DNA of 37,572 nt from Salipiger bermudensis HTCC2601 (lineage in GTDB: Bacteria > Pseudomonadota > Alphaproteobacteria > Rhodobacterales > Rhodobacteraceae): positions 175,844 through 213,415 of the forward strand of contig NZ_DS022276.1 in assembly GCF_000153725.1 (NCBI RefSeq). Direction: 5' to 3'. The translations under genes were made by a program, and so were the position numbers. Below are positions 7,877 to 16,559 of the stretch, in pieces (the stretch's first letter is position 1; every line of letters begins with the position of its first letter). The notes below the pieces were generated by a model that ran no database searches, had not been told where the DNA came from, and was given only the letters and a program-made list of their open reading frames with translations.

Positions 7877-9070
7877 TCAGGTGACGCGTTTGCGGCGCTG
7901 GTACTTCGGCTGATCCCAGAGTGCGCCGCGCAGGATCCGCGCCAGCACCTCGACCGCCTCGTGGATCTCGGCCTCGCCGATATAGAGCGGCGTGATGCCG
8001 AAGCGCAGGATGTCGGGGGCGCGGAAATCGCCCACCACGCCGAGATCGATCAGCGCCTGCATGATGGCGTAGCCATGCTCCGACCGGAACGAGACCTGAC
8101 TGCCGCGGGCGGTGCCGTCGCGCGGGGTGGCGAGGCGCAGGCCGGGGCAGTGGGTCTCGACCTCGTCGATCATCAGCGCCGTGAGATCGAGCGAACGCCG
8201 GCGCAGCTTGGCCATGTCGACCTTGTCCCAGATGTCGAGCGCCGCGTCGAGCGCCGCCATCTGCAGCACCGGCGGGGTGCCGACGCGCATGCGCTCGATG
8301 CCCTCGCCGGGGCGGTAGCCCTGCTCGAAGGCGAAGGGCGAGGCATGGCCGAGCCAGCCGGCGAGCGCCGGGTCGGCCTCTTCCGCGTGCTCGGGGGCTA
8401 CGTAGATGAAGGCCGGCGCGCCTGGGCCGGCATTGATGTACTTGTAGGTGCAGCCGACGGCGAAATCCGCCTTGCCGGCAGTGACATCGACCGGCACCGC
8501 GCCGGCGGAATGTGCGAGGTCCCAGATCGCCAGCGCGCCCATCTCGTGCGCCTTGGCGGTGAGCGCCGCGACGTCGTGGCGGCGTCCGGTGCGGTAGTCG
8601 ACCTCGGTCACCAGCAGCGCCGCGACCTCCTCGGTGATCGCGTCCTCGAGCTCGTGCGGGGCGACGAGGCGCAGTTCGTGGCGATCGCCAAGCAGGCGGA
8701 TGAGCCCTTCGGCCATGTAGAGATCGGAAGGGAAGTTGCCGCGGTCAGACAGGATCACCCGGCGCTCGGGGCGCAGTTGCAGCGCCGCGGCGAGGGCCTG
8801 GAAGACCTTGATCGAGAGCGTGTCGCCGACCACCGTGTGGCCCGGCGCGGCGCCGATCAGGCGGCCGAGACGGTCTCCGAGGCGCTTTGGCATCTCCATC
8901 CAGCCGCAGGTGTTCCAGCCGCCGATCAGGTGTTCGCCCCATTCCTCGGAGAGCATGCGCTCGAGCCGGGCGGGGGTGGATTTGGGCAGCGGGCCCAGCG
9001 AGTTGCCGTCGAGATAGATCAGCCCCAGCGGGATGTGGAACTGCTCGCGGGTCCAGGCGAAATCGGTCAA
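7877..9070 (-). CDS. kynU: kynureninase
   Basis: This 397-residue PLP enzyme cleaves L-kynurenine to anthranilate and alanine in tryptophan degradation. Signatures are LDGNSLGPLP near residue 20, GWNTCGWMEMPKRLG near 51-65, the phosphate-binding GDTLSIKVFQA near 82, the Asp of WDLAHSAG, and the Schiff-base Lys210 in VGCTYKYINAGPGAPAF. The frame stays open through the upstream gene, but homology begins at TDFAWTREQF. The best start is TTG at 9070, overlapping the TGA of the SDR gene and preceded by GGAGGAGAG. The length then fits the family. The two genes are therefore translationally coupled. Tryptophan dioxygenase and formamidase genes are not in the window. Confidence 0.9.
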   Translation of the reverse strand: MTDFAWTREQFHIPLGLIYLDGNSLGPLPKSTPARLERMLSEEWGEHLIGGWNTCGWMEMPKRLGDRLGRLIGAAPGHTVVGDTLSIKVFQALAAALQLRPERRVILSDRGNFPSDLYMAEGLIRLLGDRHELRLVAPHELEDAITEEVAALLVTEVDYRTGRRHDVAALTAKAHEMGALAIWDLAHSAGAVPVDVTAGKADFAVGCTYKYINAGPGAPAFIYVAPEHAEEADPALAGWLGHASPFAFEQGYRPGEGIERMRVGTPPVLQMAALDAALDIWDKVDMAKLRRRSLDLTALMIDEVETHCPGLRLATPRDGTARGSQVSFRSEHGYAIMQALIDLGVVGDFRAPDILRFGITPLYIGEAEIHEAVEVLARILRGALWDQPKYQRRKRVT

Positions 9071-9813
9071 AACTCTCCTCCGGAAATCTGGATGGCCTGA
9101 CCGTCGATGCTGTCGGAGCCGGGACCGCAGAGCCAGAGCGCGGCGCTGGCGATGTCCTCTGGCGGGATCAGACGGCCATGGGGGTTGGCGGACTGCACGA
9201 GGGCGGTGGCCGCGTCGCGGCCGAGCCCCTCTCGCTGCATGACGCGGGCGATATTCTGCCGGGCGATGTCGGTCTCGACATAGGCCGGGCAGAGCGCGTT
9301 GAAGGTGACGGGCTGGGCGAGATGATCGGCGGAAAGGGCGCGCATCAGCCCAACCAGCCCGTGCTTGGCGGCGACGTAAGGAGCTGCGCGTTTCATGCCC
9401 TTGACCCCGGCGATGGAGGAAATCGCAATGACCCGGCCCCAGCCGGCCTCGAGCATGGCGGGCAGCACCTCGCGGGTGGTCAGGAAGGCGCCGTCGAGAT
9501 TGGCGGCGAGGCTCCGGCGCCAGTCCTCGAGCGAGATGTCCGGGAACTGGGCGGGGCGGGCGAGGCCGGCATTGGCGATCAGGATCTGGACCGGGCCGCG
9601 GGCGGCGGTGGCCGCCGCGATGCCCGCACGCACCGAGGCCTCGTCGGTCACGTCCATCACCTGCGGATGCAGCGGCGCGCCTGCCGCCTCGAGCACCTCG
9701 GCGCGGCGTCCGCAGATGGTGACGCTGGCGCCGGCCTCGGCAAGGGTGCGCGCGATCGACAGCCCGATCCCGGTGCCGCCGCCGGTCACCAGCGCGTGTC
9801 GTCCCTCCAGCAT
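9067..9813 (-). CDS. SDR-family NAD(P)-dependent dehydrogenase
   Basis: This 248-residue classical short-chain dehydrogenase has the cofactor-binding TGGGTGIG at residues 10-17, the NAG motif at 81-83, the catalytic Ser132/133 in ISSIAG, and Tyr146/Lys150 in YVAAK. The C-terminal SIDGQAIQISGGEF is the usual SDR end. It is the first gene of a two-gene unit with kynU, whose start overlaps its stop. That pairing suggests a role in catabolism of kynurenine or of anthranilate-derived products, but family resemblance to 3-hydroxybutyrate or 3-hydroxyacyl dehydrogenases does not fix the substrate. The ATG at 9813 has a GGGGGCGG stretch upstream. Confidence 0.85.
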   Translation of the reverse strand: MLEGRHALVTGGGTGIGLSIARTLAEAGASVTICGRRAEVLEAAGAPLHPQVMDVTDEASVRAGIAAATAARGPVQILIANAGLARPAQFPDISLEDWRRSLAANLDGAFLTTREVLPAMLEAGWGRVIAISSIAGVKGMKRAAPYVAAKHGLVGLMRALSADHLAQPVTFNALCPAYVETDIARQNIARVMQREGLGRDAATALVQSANPHGRLIPPEDIASAALWLCGPGSDSIDGQAIQISGGEF

Positions 9814-9943
9814 TCCGCCCCCGTCTCATGTGGTCGCGCGACCCTGACGCGGTTTCGCGTCGCAGGCAAGATGCGGGATTGCCGCTTGTCTAACCTATGC
9901 GCATCTGTGAATGTGTTGGCCAATCCAAGGAGGAGGAGATGTC

Positions 9944-10891
9944 ATGCGGCTCTCGATGACGATTGCAGGCGTGCTGCTGGCCGGGGCGGCCGCGGCGCAT
10001 GAGGATATTGCGGATCTTTATCCGCAGTCCGAGCTTTACAGCAAACCGGTGGAATTCATTCCGCATGTGTGGAGCGCCATCGGGGCGACGGCGCCGCCGA
10101 CCTATGAGAACTCGGGGCACAACAACAATCTCAGCTTCATCGAGACCGGCGACGGCGTGGTGGTGATCAATGGCGGCGCCTCGGTGCGGCTGGCGAAGGC
10201 GCTGCACGACGAGATCAAGGCGGTCACCAACCAGCCGGTGAAGCTGGTGATCAACGAGAACGGGCAGGGGCACGCGGTGCTCGGCAATGCCTACTGGGCC
10301 GGGCTCGGGGTCGATGTCCTGGCGCATGAGGATGCCATCGAGGTGGTCGAGAAAGATGGCGATTTCATTCTGCAGGGCATGCAGAGATACAACCAAGACA
10401 AGGCCGACGGCACGGCGATCTCGGTGCCGAACTTGTCCTTTTCCGACAATTACACGGTCGAGATGGGGGATGTGACCATCGAGGTGCTGCATCTCGGTCC
10501 GGCACACGATCCGGGCGATGTGCAGGTCTGGATCCCGCAATGGGGCATTGTCATCGCCGGCGACATCGCCTTTCACGAGCGCATGCCGCCGATCTTCGCC
10601 GAGACCTGCACGAGCTGCTGGATCGAGACCTTCGACGGCCCGTTCACCGATCTGGGCGCGACCTACGTGATCCCCGGCCACGGGCACCCGACGAACATGG
10701 CGCAGGTGACGCGCTACACCTCGGATTACCTCAAGGATCTGCGCGCCAAGATCCGCACCCATATCGACGAGGGTGGCGATCTTGCCGGTGCGTTCTATGT
10801 CGATCAGTCGAACTGGGCGCGGCTCGACACGTTCGAGGAACTGGCCACCAAGAATGCCGGGCGGGTGTTCGAGGAAATGGAATGGGAATGA
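9944..10891 (+). CDS. exported metallo-beta-lactamase-fold protein with a degenerate HxHxDH motif
   Basis: This 315-residue protein starts at the ATG at 9944, preceded by AGGAGGAGGAG. Residues 1-19 form a Sec signal peptide ending in AAAA before HEDIADLYP. The fold is that of an MBL hydrolase: SFIETGDGVVVING near 65-77, His188 in GPAHDPGD, Asp207 in AGDIAF and GHGHPT near 245-250. However, the first metal motif, normally HxHxDH after a VxN strand, reads NENGQGHA at 104-111. The two histidines are Asn106 and Gln108, and the Asp-His pair is His110-Ala111. It may bind a single metal or be non-catalytic. The gene is divergent from the SDR-kynU unit and is followed by a terminator. Confidence 0.8.
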   Translation: MRLSMTIAGVLLAGAAAAHEDIADLYPQSELYSKPVEFIPHVWSAIGATAPPTYENSGHNNNLSFIETGDGVVVINGGASVRLAKALHDEIKAVTNQPVKLVINENGQGHAVLGNAYWAGLGVDVLAHEDAIEVVEKDGDFILQGMQRYNQDKADGTAISVPNLSFSDNYTVEMGDVTIEVLHLGPAHDPGDVQVWIPQWGIVIAGDIAFHERMPPIFAETCTSCWIETFDGPFTDLGATYVIPGHGHPTNMAQVTRYTSDYLKDLRAKIRTHIDEGGDLAGAFYVDQSNWARLDTFEELATKNAGRVFEEMEWE

Positions 10892-10952
10892 CGCGCCGCG
10901 GGCACGCAGAAGACTGAAGGCGCCGGCGCAAGGCGGCATAGGCAAAACGAGG

Positions 10953-10990
10953 GAGCGGCGCCGGGCCTCTTGACCCGGCGCCGCTCTTGT
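10953..10990 (+). terminator. strong stem-loop terminator after the MBL-fold gene
   Basis: GAGCGGCGCCGGG (10953-10965) pairs perfectly with CCCGGCGCCGCTC (10974-10986), a 13-bp stem with an 8-nt loop, followed by a short TTGT. The T tract is weak, but the stem is very stable and sits 60 bp after the stop codon. It separates this gene from the membrane methyltransferase downstream. Confidence 0.65.
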
Positions 10991-11034
10991 CGCCTCTTGG
11001 CGTTGGTTGTGCAGAAAGAGGGCTGGACGCTCGC

Positions 11035-11490
11035 GTGATACGGAAGTGGATCGATATTCCGCCGGTCTGGTTGCTGGCTTTCCTGTGCCTTGCCTATTGG
11101 CAGGCACGCAACCACCCCGTGGGTCTGAGCTTTGGCCCGGTCTGGGCGGATCTGCTCGGCGGGCTGTTCGTGGGTGGCGGGCTGCTGCTGGCGGCCCTGG
11201 CGCTGATCGAGCTGCGCCGAAACCGCACCAGTTTCATGCCGCATGACGAGGCGGCGCAGCTTGTCACGGGCGGTGTCTTCAAGCTGTCGCGCAACCCGAT
11301 TTACGTGGGGGACGTGATGATCCTGCTGGGGATCATCCTCTATCTCGACGCGGTGCTGTCGCTGGCGCTGGTTCCGATCTTTGTCTGGGTTGTGGAAAAG
11401 CGCTTCATCGAGAAAGAAGAGGTGCGATTGCAGCGAAAGTTTGTTGCGCGTTACGTCAGATACTCGCAACAAACGAGACGGTGGCTTTAA
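11035..11490 (+). CDS. isoprenylcysteine carboxyl methyltransferase-like membrane methyltransferase
   Basis: This 151-residue integral membrane protein has about four hydrophobic segments. The family signature is GGVFKLSRNPIYVGD, the SAM-binding RNPxY motif of ICMT/PEMT-type methyltransferases, followed by the C-terminal VVEKRFIEKEEVRL and RYSQQTRRW. I chose GTG at 11035 (VIRKWIDIPP), with AGAGGG upstream. A TTG at 10987 in the same frame would lie on the terminator stem of the previous gene. Bacterial members methylate varied small or lipid substrates, and the substrate here is unknown. It stands alone between two promoter regions. Confidence 0.75.
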   Translation: MIRKWIDIPPVWLLAFLCLAYWQARNHPVGLSFGPVWADLLGGLFVGGGLLLAALALIELRRNRTSFMPHDEAAQLVTGGVFKLSRNPIYVGDVMILLGIILYLDAVLSLALVPIFVWVVEKRFIEKEEVRLQRKFVARYVRYSQQTRRWL

Positions 11491-11618
11491 AATCACGGTG
11501 GAATGTGATTAACCGGCGCGACCACATTGTGAGCCGCGGGCCTGCAGGATAGACCCGGGGCATACGGCTTGTGCCGCAACGTAACGAAAGACCTTAGGAA
11601 CCAAGGGGGATCCAAGAC

Positions 11619-13193
11619 GTGAAGATCGGAACGCCAAAGGAGTTGGCGGCAGGAGAAAACCGGGTTGCGATGACGCCGGAGTCGGCGCTGCAGCTTCAGA
11701 AGCTCGGCTATGACTGCGTCATCGAAACCGGGGCGGGCGTGAAGGCAGGGTTTGCCGACGCCGCCTATGAGGAAGCCGGCGTCGCCGTCGTCGACGGGCC
11801 GGATGCGCTCTGGTCGCAGGCCGACATCATCGCCAAGGTGCAACCGCCGAGTGATGAGGAAGTTGGCCGCCTGAGCGCCGACAAGACCCTGATTTCGTTC
11901 TTCTGGCCGGCCCAGAACGAAGAGCTGATGAAAGAGGCGGCCGACAAGGGCGCCAGCGTCATCGCCATGGACATGGTGCCGCGCATCAGCCGCGCCCAGA
12001 AGATGGACGCGCTGAGCTCGATGGCCAACATCGCGGGCTACCGCGCGGTGATCGAGGCGGGCAACAATTTCGGCCGCTTCTTCACCGGGCAGGTGACCGC
12101 CGCCGGCAAGGTGCCGCCCGCCAAGGTGCTGATCGTCGGCGCCGGTGTGGCCGGCCTCGCCGCCATCGGCACCGCCACCTCGCTGGGCGCCATCACCTAC
12201 GCCTTCGACGTGCGTCCGGAAGTGGCGGAGCAGGTCGAGTCAATGGGCGCGGAGTTCGTCTATCTCGACTTCGAGGAAGAGCAGGCGGACGGCTCGAGCT
12301 CCGGCGGCTACGCCTCCGTGTCTTCGCCGGAATTCCGGGAAGCGCAGCTGGCCAAGTTCCGTGAGCTGGCACCCGAGATGGACATCGTCATCACCACGGC
12401 GCTGATCCCCAACCGCGAGGCGCCCGAGCTCTGGACGCCGGACATGGTCGCGGCGATGAAGCGTGGCTCGGTGATCATCGACCTCGCGGCCGAGAAGGGC
12501 GGCAACTGCAAGCTCACCGTCAAGGACGAGAAGATCGTCACCGACAATGGCGTGACCATCGTCGGCTATACCGACTTCCCCTCGCGCATGGCAACGCAGT
12601 CCTCGAGCCTCTACGCCACCAACATCCGCCACATGATGACCGACCTGACGCCCGAGAAGGACGGCACGGTCAACCACAACATGGAGGATGACGTCATCCG
12701 CGGCGCGACCATCGCGCACAAGCATGACGTGACTTGGCCGCCGCCGCCGCCGAAGACCAAGGCGATCGCAGCGCAGAAGCCGAAGGAAAAGGCGCCGGAA
12801 CTGACGCCGGAAGAGAAGCGCGCGGCGGAAGTCGCGGCGTTCAAGGCCCAGACCAAGCAGCAGGTCACCTTGCTGGGCATCGGCGGCGTGCTGCTGCTGG
12901 CGGTGGGCCTCGTGGCCCCCGCGAGCTTCATGCAGCACTTCATCGTGTTCGTGCTGTCGGTGTTTGTCGGCTTCCAGGTGATCTGGAACGTCAGCCACTC
13001 GCTGCACACCCCGCTGATGGCCGTCACCAACGCCATTTCCTCGATCATCATCCTTGGCGCGCTGATGCAGATCGGCTCGGGCTCGTGGCTGGTGATCCTC
13101 CTCGCCGCCGTCTCGGTCTTCATGGCCGGCATCAACATCTTCGGCGGTTTCATGGTCACACGGCGCATGCTCGCCATGTTCCAGAAGTCGTAA
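11619..13193 (+). CDS. pntA: NAD(P) transhydrogenase subunit alpha, fused form
   Basis: This is the 524-residue alpha subunit of the proton-translocating transhydrogenase of the inner membrane, which moves hydride from NADH to NADP+ at the expense of the proton gradient. The N-terminal dI domain binds NAD(H): MKIGTPKE at the start, the Rossmann GAGVAG at 174-179, and the mobile [14 protein letters not shown] loop. After a Pro/Lys/Ala-rich linker (WPPPPPKTK) come four membrane helices of dII, as in the fused E. coli type. The start is GTG at 11619 with AGGGGG upstream. TTGTGA (11527) and TAGACC (11550), 17 bp apart, are only a weak promoter candidate. pntB follows after 15 bp. Confidence 0.95.
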   Translation: MKIGTPKELAAGENRVAMTPESALQLQKLGYDCVIETGAGVKAGFADAAYEEAGVAVVDGPDALWSQADIIAKVQPPSDEEVGRLSADKTLISFFWPAQNEELMKEAADKGASVIAMDMVPRISRAQKMDALSSMANIAGYRAVIEAGNNFGRFFTGQVTAAGKVPPAKVLIVGAGVAGLAAIGTATSLGAITYAFDVRPEVAEQVESMGAEFVYLDFEEEQADGSSSGGYASVSSPEFREAQLAKFRELAPEMDIVITTALIPNREAPELWTPDMVAAMKRGSVIIDLAAEKGGNCKLTVKDEKIVTDNGVTIVGYTDFPSRMATQSSSLYATNIRHMMTDLTPEKDGTVNHNMEDDVIRGATIAHKHDVTWPPPPPKTKAIAAQKPKEKAPELTPEEKRAAEVAAFKAQTKQQVTLLGIGGVLLLAVGLVAPASFMQHFIVFVLSVFVGFQVIWNVSHSLHTPLMAVTNAISSIIILGALMQIGSGSWLVILLAAVSVFMAGINIFGGFMVTRRMLAMFQKS

Positions 13194-13208
13194 GGGGAGG
13201 CCACAGAC

Positions 13209-14636
13209 ATGGAATTCGGATTCACTACGGCGGCCTATGTGGTCGCGGCAGTCCTCTTCATCCTCTCGCTCGGTGGCCTTTCGGGGCAGGAGAGCGCGAA
13301 ACGCGCCGTCTGGTACGGCATCGTCGGCATGGCGCTGGCGGTGTTCGCGACGCTGATCGGGCCCGGCTCGGGCCTGTGGCTGCTGTCGATCATCCTGATC
13401 GCGGCGGGGGGCATCATCGGCATCTACGTGGCCAAGAAGGTCGAGATGACCGAGATGCCGCAGCTTGTCGCGGCGATGCACTCGCTCGTCGGTCTGGCGG
13501 CGGTGTTCGTGGGCTACAACGCGCATTTCACCATGAAGGCCGTGACCGGCCCGGATGCCGCCGAGGCGCATGGCGCCTTCGCGGAACTGGTGGCCCACAA
13601 GGCCCCGGTCGAGCTCAGCATCCTTTCGGTCGAGCTCTTCCTAGGCGTGTTCATCGGTGCCATCACCTTCACCGGCTCGGTCATTGCCTATGGCAAGCTG
13701 GCCGGCAAGGTGAGCTCGGCGGCCAAGAAACTGCCCGGCGGCCACATCCTGAACGCGGCGGCGGCGGCGATCTCGCTGCTCTGCCTGTTCTGGTACATGG
13801 GCACCGGCGGCTTCTTCCCGCTGTTCCTGATGACGCTTTGTGCGCTGTTCATCGGCTATCACCTGATCATGGGCATCGGCGGCGCCGACATGCCGGTGGT
13901 GGTGTCGATGCTCAACAGCTATTCGGGCTGGGCCGCGGCGGCGATCGGCTTCTCGCTGGGCAATGACCTGCTCATCGTGGTCGGTGCGCTGGTGGGCTCC
14001 TCGGGTGCCATCCTGTCCTACATCATGTGCAAGGCGATGAACCGCTCGTTCATCTCGGTGATCCTTGGCGGCTTCGGCGGCACCGCCGGTCCGGCAGCGG
14101 AGATCGAGGGCGAACAGGTGGCGATCGACGCCGATGGCGTGTCGACGGCGCTTGATGAGGCCGACAGCATCATCATCGTGCCGGGCTACGGCATGGCGGT
14201 GGCACAGGCCCAGCAGAACGTGGCGGAACTGACCCGCAAGCTGCGCGCCAAGGGCAAGGAGGTTCGCTTCGCGATCCACCCCGTTGCCGGTCGTCTGCCC
14301 GGGCACATGAACGTGCTGCTGGCCGAGGCCAAGGTGCCCTACGACATCGTGCTCGAGATGGACGAGATCAACGAGGACTTCCCGGAAACCGACGTGGTCA
14401 TCGTGATCGGCTCGAACGACATCGTGAACCCGGCGGCACAGGAGGACCCGAACTCGCCGATCGCCGGCATGCCGGTTCTGGAAGTGTGGAAGGCGAAGCA
14501 GGTCTTCGTGTCGAAGCGCGGCCAGGGCACCGGTTACTCGGGCATCGAGAACCCGCTGTTCTACAAGGACAACACCCGCATGTTCTATGGCGACGCCAAG
14601 GCATCGGTGGGCGATCTCCTGACCCGGCTCGACTGA
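13209..14636 (+). CDS. pntB: NAD(P) transhydrogenase subunit beta
   Basis: This is the 475-residue beta subunit. About nine membrane helices of domain dII fill residues 1-270 and include the conserved [17 protein letters not shown] segment. The C-terminal dIII domain binds NADP(H): [15 protein letters not shown] is the nucleotide loop, followed by [33 protein letters not shown] and [19 protein letters not shown]. It completes the enzyme with pntA, 15 bp upstream, and is followed by a terminator. The enzyme supplies NADPH for biosynthesis and redox defence. The reading frame is full length. Confidence 0.96.
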   Translation: MEFGFTTAAYVVAAVLFILSLGGLSGQESAKRAVWYGIVGMALAVFATLIGPGSGLWLLSIILIAAGGIIGIYVAKKVEMTEMPQLVAAMHSLVGLAAVFVGYNAHFTMKAVTGPDAAEAHGAFAELVAHKAPVELSILSVELFLGVFIGAITFTGSVIAYGKLAGKVSSAAKKLPGGHILNAAAAAISLLCLFWYMGTGGFFPLFLMTLCALFIGYHLIMGIGGADMPVVVSMLNSYSGWAAAAIGFSLGNDLLIVVGALVGSSGAILSYIMCKAMNRSFISVILGGFGGTAGPAAEIEGEQVAIDADGVSTALDEADSIIIVPGYGMAVAQAQQNVAELTRKLRAKGKEVRFAIHPVAGRLPGHMNVLLAEAKVPYDIVLEMDEINEDFPETDVVIVIGSNDIVNPAAQEDPNSPIAGMPVLEVWKAKQVFVSKRGQGTGYSGIENPLFYKDNTRMFYGDAKASVGDLLTRLD

Positions 14637-14678
14637 TCCGGTCACTTGATCGATGGGCCCGTGAGGGCGCATCCCGCG

Positions 14679-14712
14679 GGCGCGGCACGTGAAGGTGCCG
14701 CGCCGTTTTTTC
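14679..14712 (+). terminator. rho-independent terminator of pntAB
   Basis: GGCGCGGCAC (14679-14688) pairs with GTGCCGCGCC (14695-14704), a perfect 10-bp stem with a 6-nt loop, followed by GTTTTTTCTT. It lies 42 bp after the pntB stop and isolates the operon from the GTA cluster. Confidence 0.88.
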
Positions 14713-14780
14713 TTGCCGGCGGGGCGGCGCTATCATCAAGCGTTAACAGGTGCTTGTAAGGCGGCGTTCGGTGCGGAAAC

Positions 14781-14809
14781 TTGACCCGACGCGCGCTCGG
14801 GCGTACCTT
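14781..14809 (+). promoter_or_regulatory. candidate sigma70-type promoter of the GTA cluster
   Basis: TTGACC (14781-14786) and TACCTT (14804-14809) are separated by 17 bp, and the -35 box is near consensus. Transcription would begin near 14816, leaving a leader of about 113 nt before g1. It is the only reasonable promoter pair between the pntB terminator and g1. In Rhodobacter capsulatus GTA transcription depends on the phage-derived regulator GafA. I did not identify a GafA site. Confidence 0.45.
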
Positions 14810-14838
14810 TTCAGACATGCTGGACAAGCCGCGCACAC

Positions 14839-14872
14839 GGCCCCCGGGGACAGGCCCCCGTGGGGCTTTCTT
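14839..14872 (+). terminator. terminator-like hairpin in the GTA leader (possible attenuator)
   Basis: GGCCCCCGGGG (14839-14849) can pair with CCCCG-T-GGGGCT (14856-14867). This gives 11 pairs, one of them a G-U, with one bulged T and a 6-nt loop, followed directly by TTCTTG. The hairpin lies between the putative promoter and g1. It could terminate a short leader transcript unless antitermination occurs. The fold is seen in the sequence and the regulatory role is inferred. Confidence 0.45.
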
Positions 14873-14928
14873 GCGTTGTGCGTTTGGCTGCCTCGGGCGG
14901 AGACCTACAGGCAAGAAAGGTATCGAGC

Positions 14929-15270
14929 ATGATCCTGGTCCACCTCGAAGAGGAGATGTCGCGACTCGAAGACGAGCGCGACCGCATCGCCGACGTTCTG
15001 CGGGACCTCGGCGCGGACATAAGACGCCTCAAGGCGCAGATCGAAGACGGGAAGGCGGTGTCGAAGACCGATGCGGGCAAGCTGATGAGCGATGTCCGCT
15101 ACTGGATGAGGGCGTCGCACGAAACGGAGGCGCAGATCGCCAATGTCAGACGAAAACAGAAAGGCCTTGCGGGAGACTGGGCTCTCGATCTCGAACGGGC
15201 GCGCGATGAGATCGGGTGCCGCATGGCTCGCCTCCGCCGCTGCTGCGGTGCGGGAGAGCTTCCTGAGTGA
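14929..15270 (+). CDS. g1: GTA gp1, small terminase-like protein
   Basis: This 113-residue, mostly helical protein is in the first position of the GTA cluster. Residues 1-35 (LEEEMSRLEDERDRIADVLR and onward) are heptad-rich and probably form a coiled coil. A short hydrophilic helical part follows. In Rhodobacter capsulatus the equivalent protein acts as a small terminase that works with the large terminase in headful packaging of host DNA. The ATG at 14929 follows AAGAAAGG. An in-frame upstream ATG at 14860 would start in the leader just after the hairpin loop and is less likely. The last 128 bases overlap g2. Confidence 0.75.
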   Translation: MILVHLEEEMSRLEDERDRIADVLRDLGADIRRLKAQIEDGKAVSKTDAGKLMSDVRYWMRASHETEAQIANVRRKQKGLAGDWALDLERARDEIGCRMARLRRCCGAGELPE

Positions 15271-16552
15271 GCTGACCGAGGGGGAGTGCCTGGCACTCCC
15301 CTTTCTTTTCGAATTCTGGGCCATGCCGCACCAGCTGCCGCCCGAGGGCTGTTGGCGCGCATGGGTGATCATGGGCGGGCGCGGGGCGGGCAAGACCCGG
15401 GCCGGGGCGGAATGGGTGCGCACCTGCGTCGAGGGCGCGCTGCCGCTGTCGCCCGGGCGCTGCCGGCGGGTGGCGCTGGTGGGCGAGACGCTGGACCAGG
15501 TGCGCGAGGTGATGGTGTTCGGCGAGAGCGGCATCCTCGCCTGTTCGCCGCCCGACCGGCGGCCCGACTGGCATGCCGGGCGGCGGTGTCTGGTCTGGCC
15601 CAACGGCGCCGAGGCGATGGTGTTCTCGGCGCATGACCCGGAGGGGCTGCGCGGGCCGCAATTCGATGCCGCCTGGGTCGACGAGCTGGCCAAGTGGAAG
15701 AAGGCGCGCGAAACCTGGGACATGCTGCAATTCGCGCTGCGGCTGGGCGAGCGACCGCAGGTCTGCGTCACCACCACGCCGCGCAACGTGGGCGTGCTGA
15801 AGGAGCTGCTGGAGCTGGACAGCACTGTGGTGACCCATGCCAAGACCGAGGCCAACCGGGCCAACCTCGCGGCGTCGTTCCTGCGGGAGGTGCGGGCGCG
15901 CTACGGCAACACGCGGCTGGCGCGGCAGGAGCTCGACGGCGTGCTTGTGACCGATGTGGACGGCACGCTCTGGACGCAGGCGGTGCTGGAGCGCGCGCGC
16001 GGCGCGGAGATGCCCGAGCGCTTCGACCGCATCGTCGTCGCGGTGGATCCGCCGGCGGGCGAGGGGCAGGGAGCGGATGCCTGCGGGATCCTCGTGGCAG
16101 GGGCGGTCTGCGCGGGGCCGCCGCAGGCCTGGCGGGCCTGGGTGCTGGAGGATGCCAGCGTGCAGGGCGCCTCTCCCACCGGCTGGGCCGAGGCGGTGGC
16201 GGCGGCCTACGGGCGCTGGCAGGCCGACCGGGTGGTGGCCGAGGTCAACCAGGGCGGCGCGATGGTCGAGACGGTGCTGCGGCAGGTGGCGCCGCAGGTG
16301 CCCTTGCGCAAGGTGCACGCCACGCGCGGCAAGGCGGCGCGGGCGGAGCCGGTGGCGGCGCTTTACGAGCAGGGCCGGGTGGCGCATTGCGGCGTGCTCG
16401 ACACGCTCGAGGAGCAGATGGGGCTGATGACGGTCTCGGGCTTCGCCGGGCAGGGCTCGCCCGACCGGGTGGATGCGCTGGTCTGGGCACTGACCGAGCT
16501 CATCGCGACGCCGATGCAGGGCTGGCGGCGGCCGGCGTTGCGGGTGATCTGA
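15143..16552 (+). CDS. g2: GTA gp2, large terminase
   Basis: This 469-residue DNA-packaging motor has an N-terminal ATPase with Walker A GGRGAGKTR (residues 78-86) and a Walker B-like FDAAWVDELAKW, then the TTTPRNVGVL coupling motif. The C-terminal RNase H-like nuclease begins at VVAVDPPAG near 305, with further acidic residues in VAEVNQGG and SPDRVDALVWAL. It translocates and cuts host DNA into the GTA head. The chosen ATG at 15143 overlaps g1 by 128 bases and has GGAGG 12 nt upstream. An ATG at 15206 is an alternative start. An antisense GNAT gene begins its 3' end 8 bp beyond the stop. Confidence 0.93.
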   Translation: MSDENRKALRETGLSISNGRAMRSGAAWLASAAAAVRESFLSELTEGECLALPFLFEFWAMPHQLPPEGCWRAWVIMGGRGAGKTRAGAEWVRTCVEGALPLSPGRCRRVALVGETLDQVREVMVFGESGILACSPPDRRPDWHAGRRCLVWPNGAEAMVFSAHDPEGLRGPQFDAAWVDELAKWKKARETWDMLQFALRLGERPQVCVTTTPRNVGVLKELLELDSTVVTHAKTEANRANLAASFLREVRARYGNTRLARQELDGVLVTDVDGTLWTQAVLERARGAEMPERFDRIVVAVDPPAGEGQGADACGILVAGAVCAGPPQAWRAWVLEDASVQGASPTGWAEAVAAAYGRWQADRVVAEVNQGGAMVETVLRQVAPQVPLRKVHATRGKAARAEPVAALYEQGRVAHCGVLDTLEEQMGLMTVSGFAGQGSPDRVDALVWALTELIATPMQGWRRPALRVI

Positions 16553-16559
16553 GCGTGGC

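Noticed and set aside
12240-13598. 452-codon open frame antisense to pntA/pntB
   Set aside because: It overlaps two well-supported genes and has a His/Arg/Asp-rich shadow composition.
14742-14760. Possible CtrA site (GTTAAC...TTGTAA) upstream of the GTA cluster
   Set aside because: The half-sites do not have the TTAA-N7-TTAA spacing, and CtrA is thought to act on GTA genes indirectly.
14781-15209. Open frame beginning in the GTA leader and running into g1 in another frame
   Set aside because: It overlaps g1 out of frame and has basic, low-complexity sequence. A leader peptide from the ATG at 14817 cannot be excluded but has no ribosome binding site.
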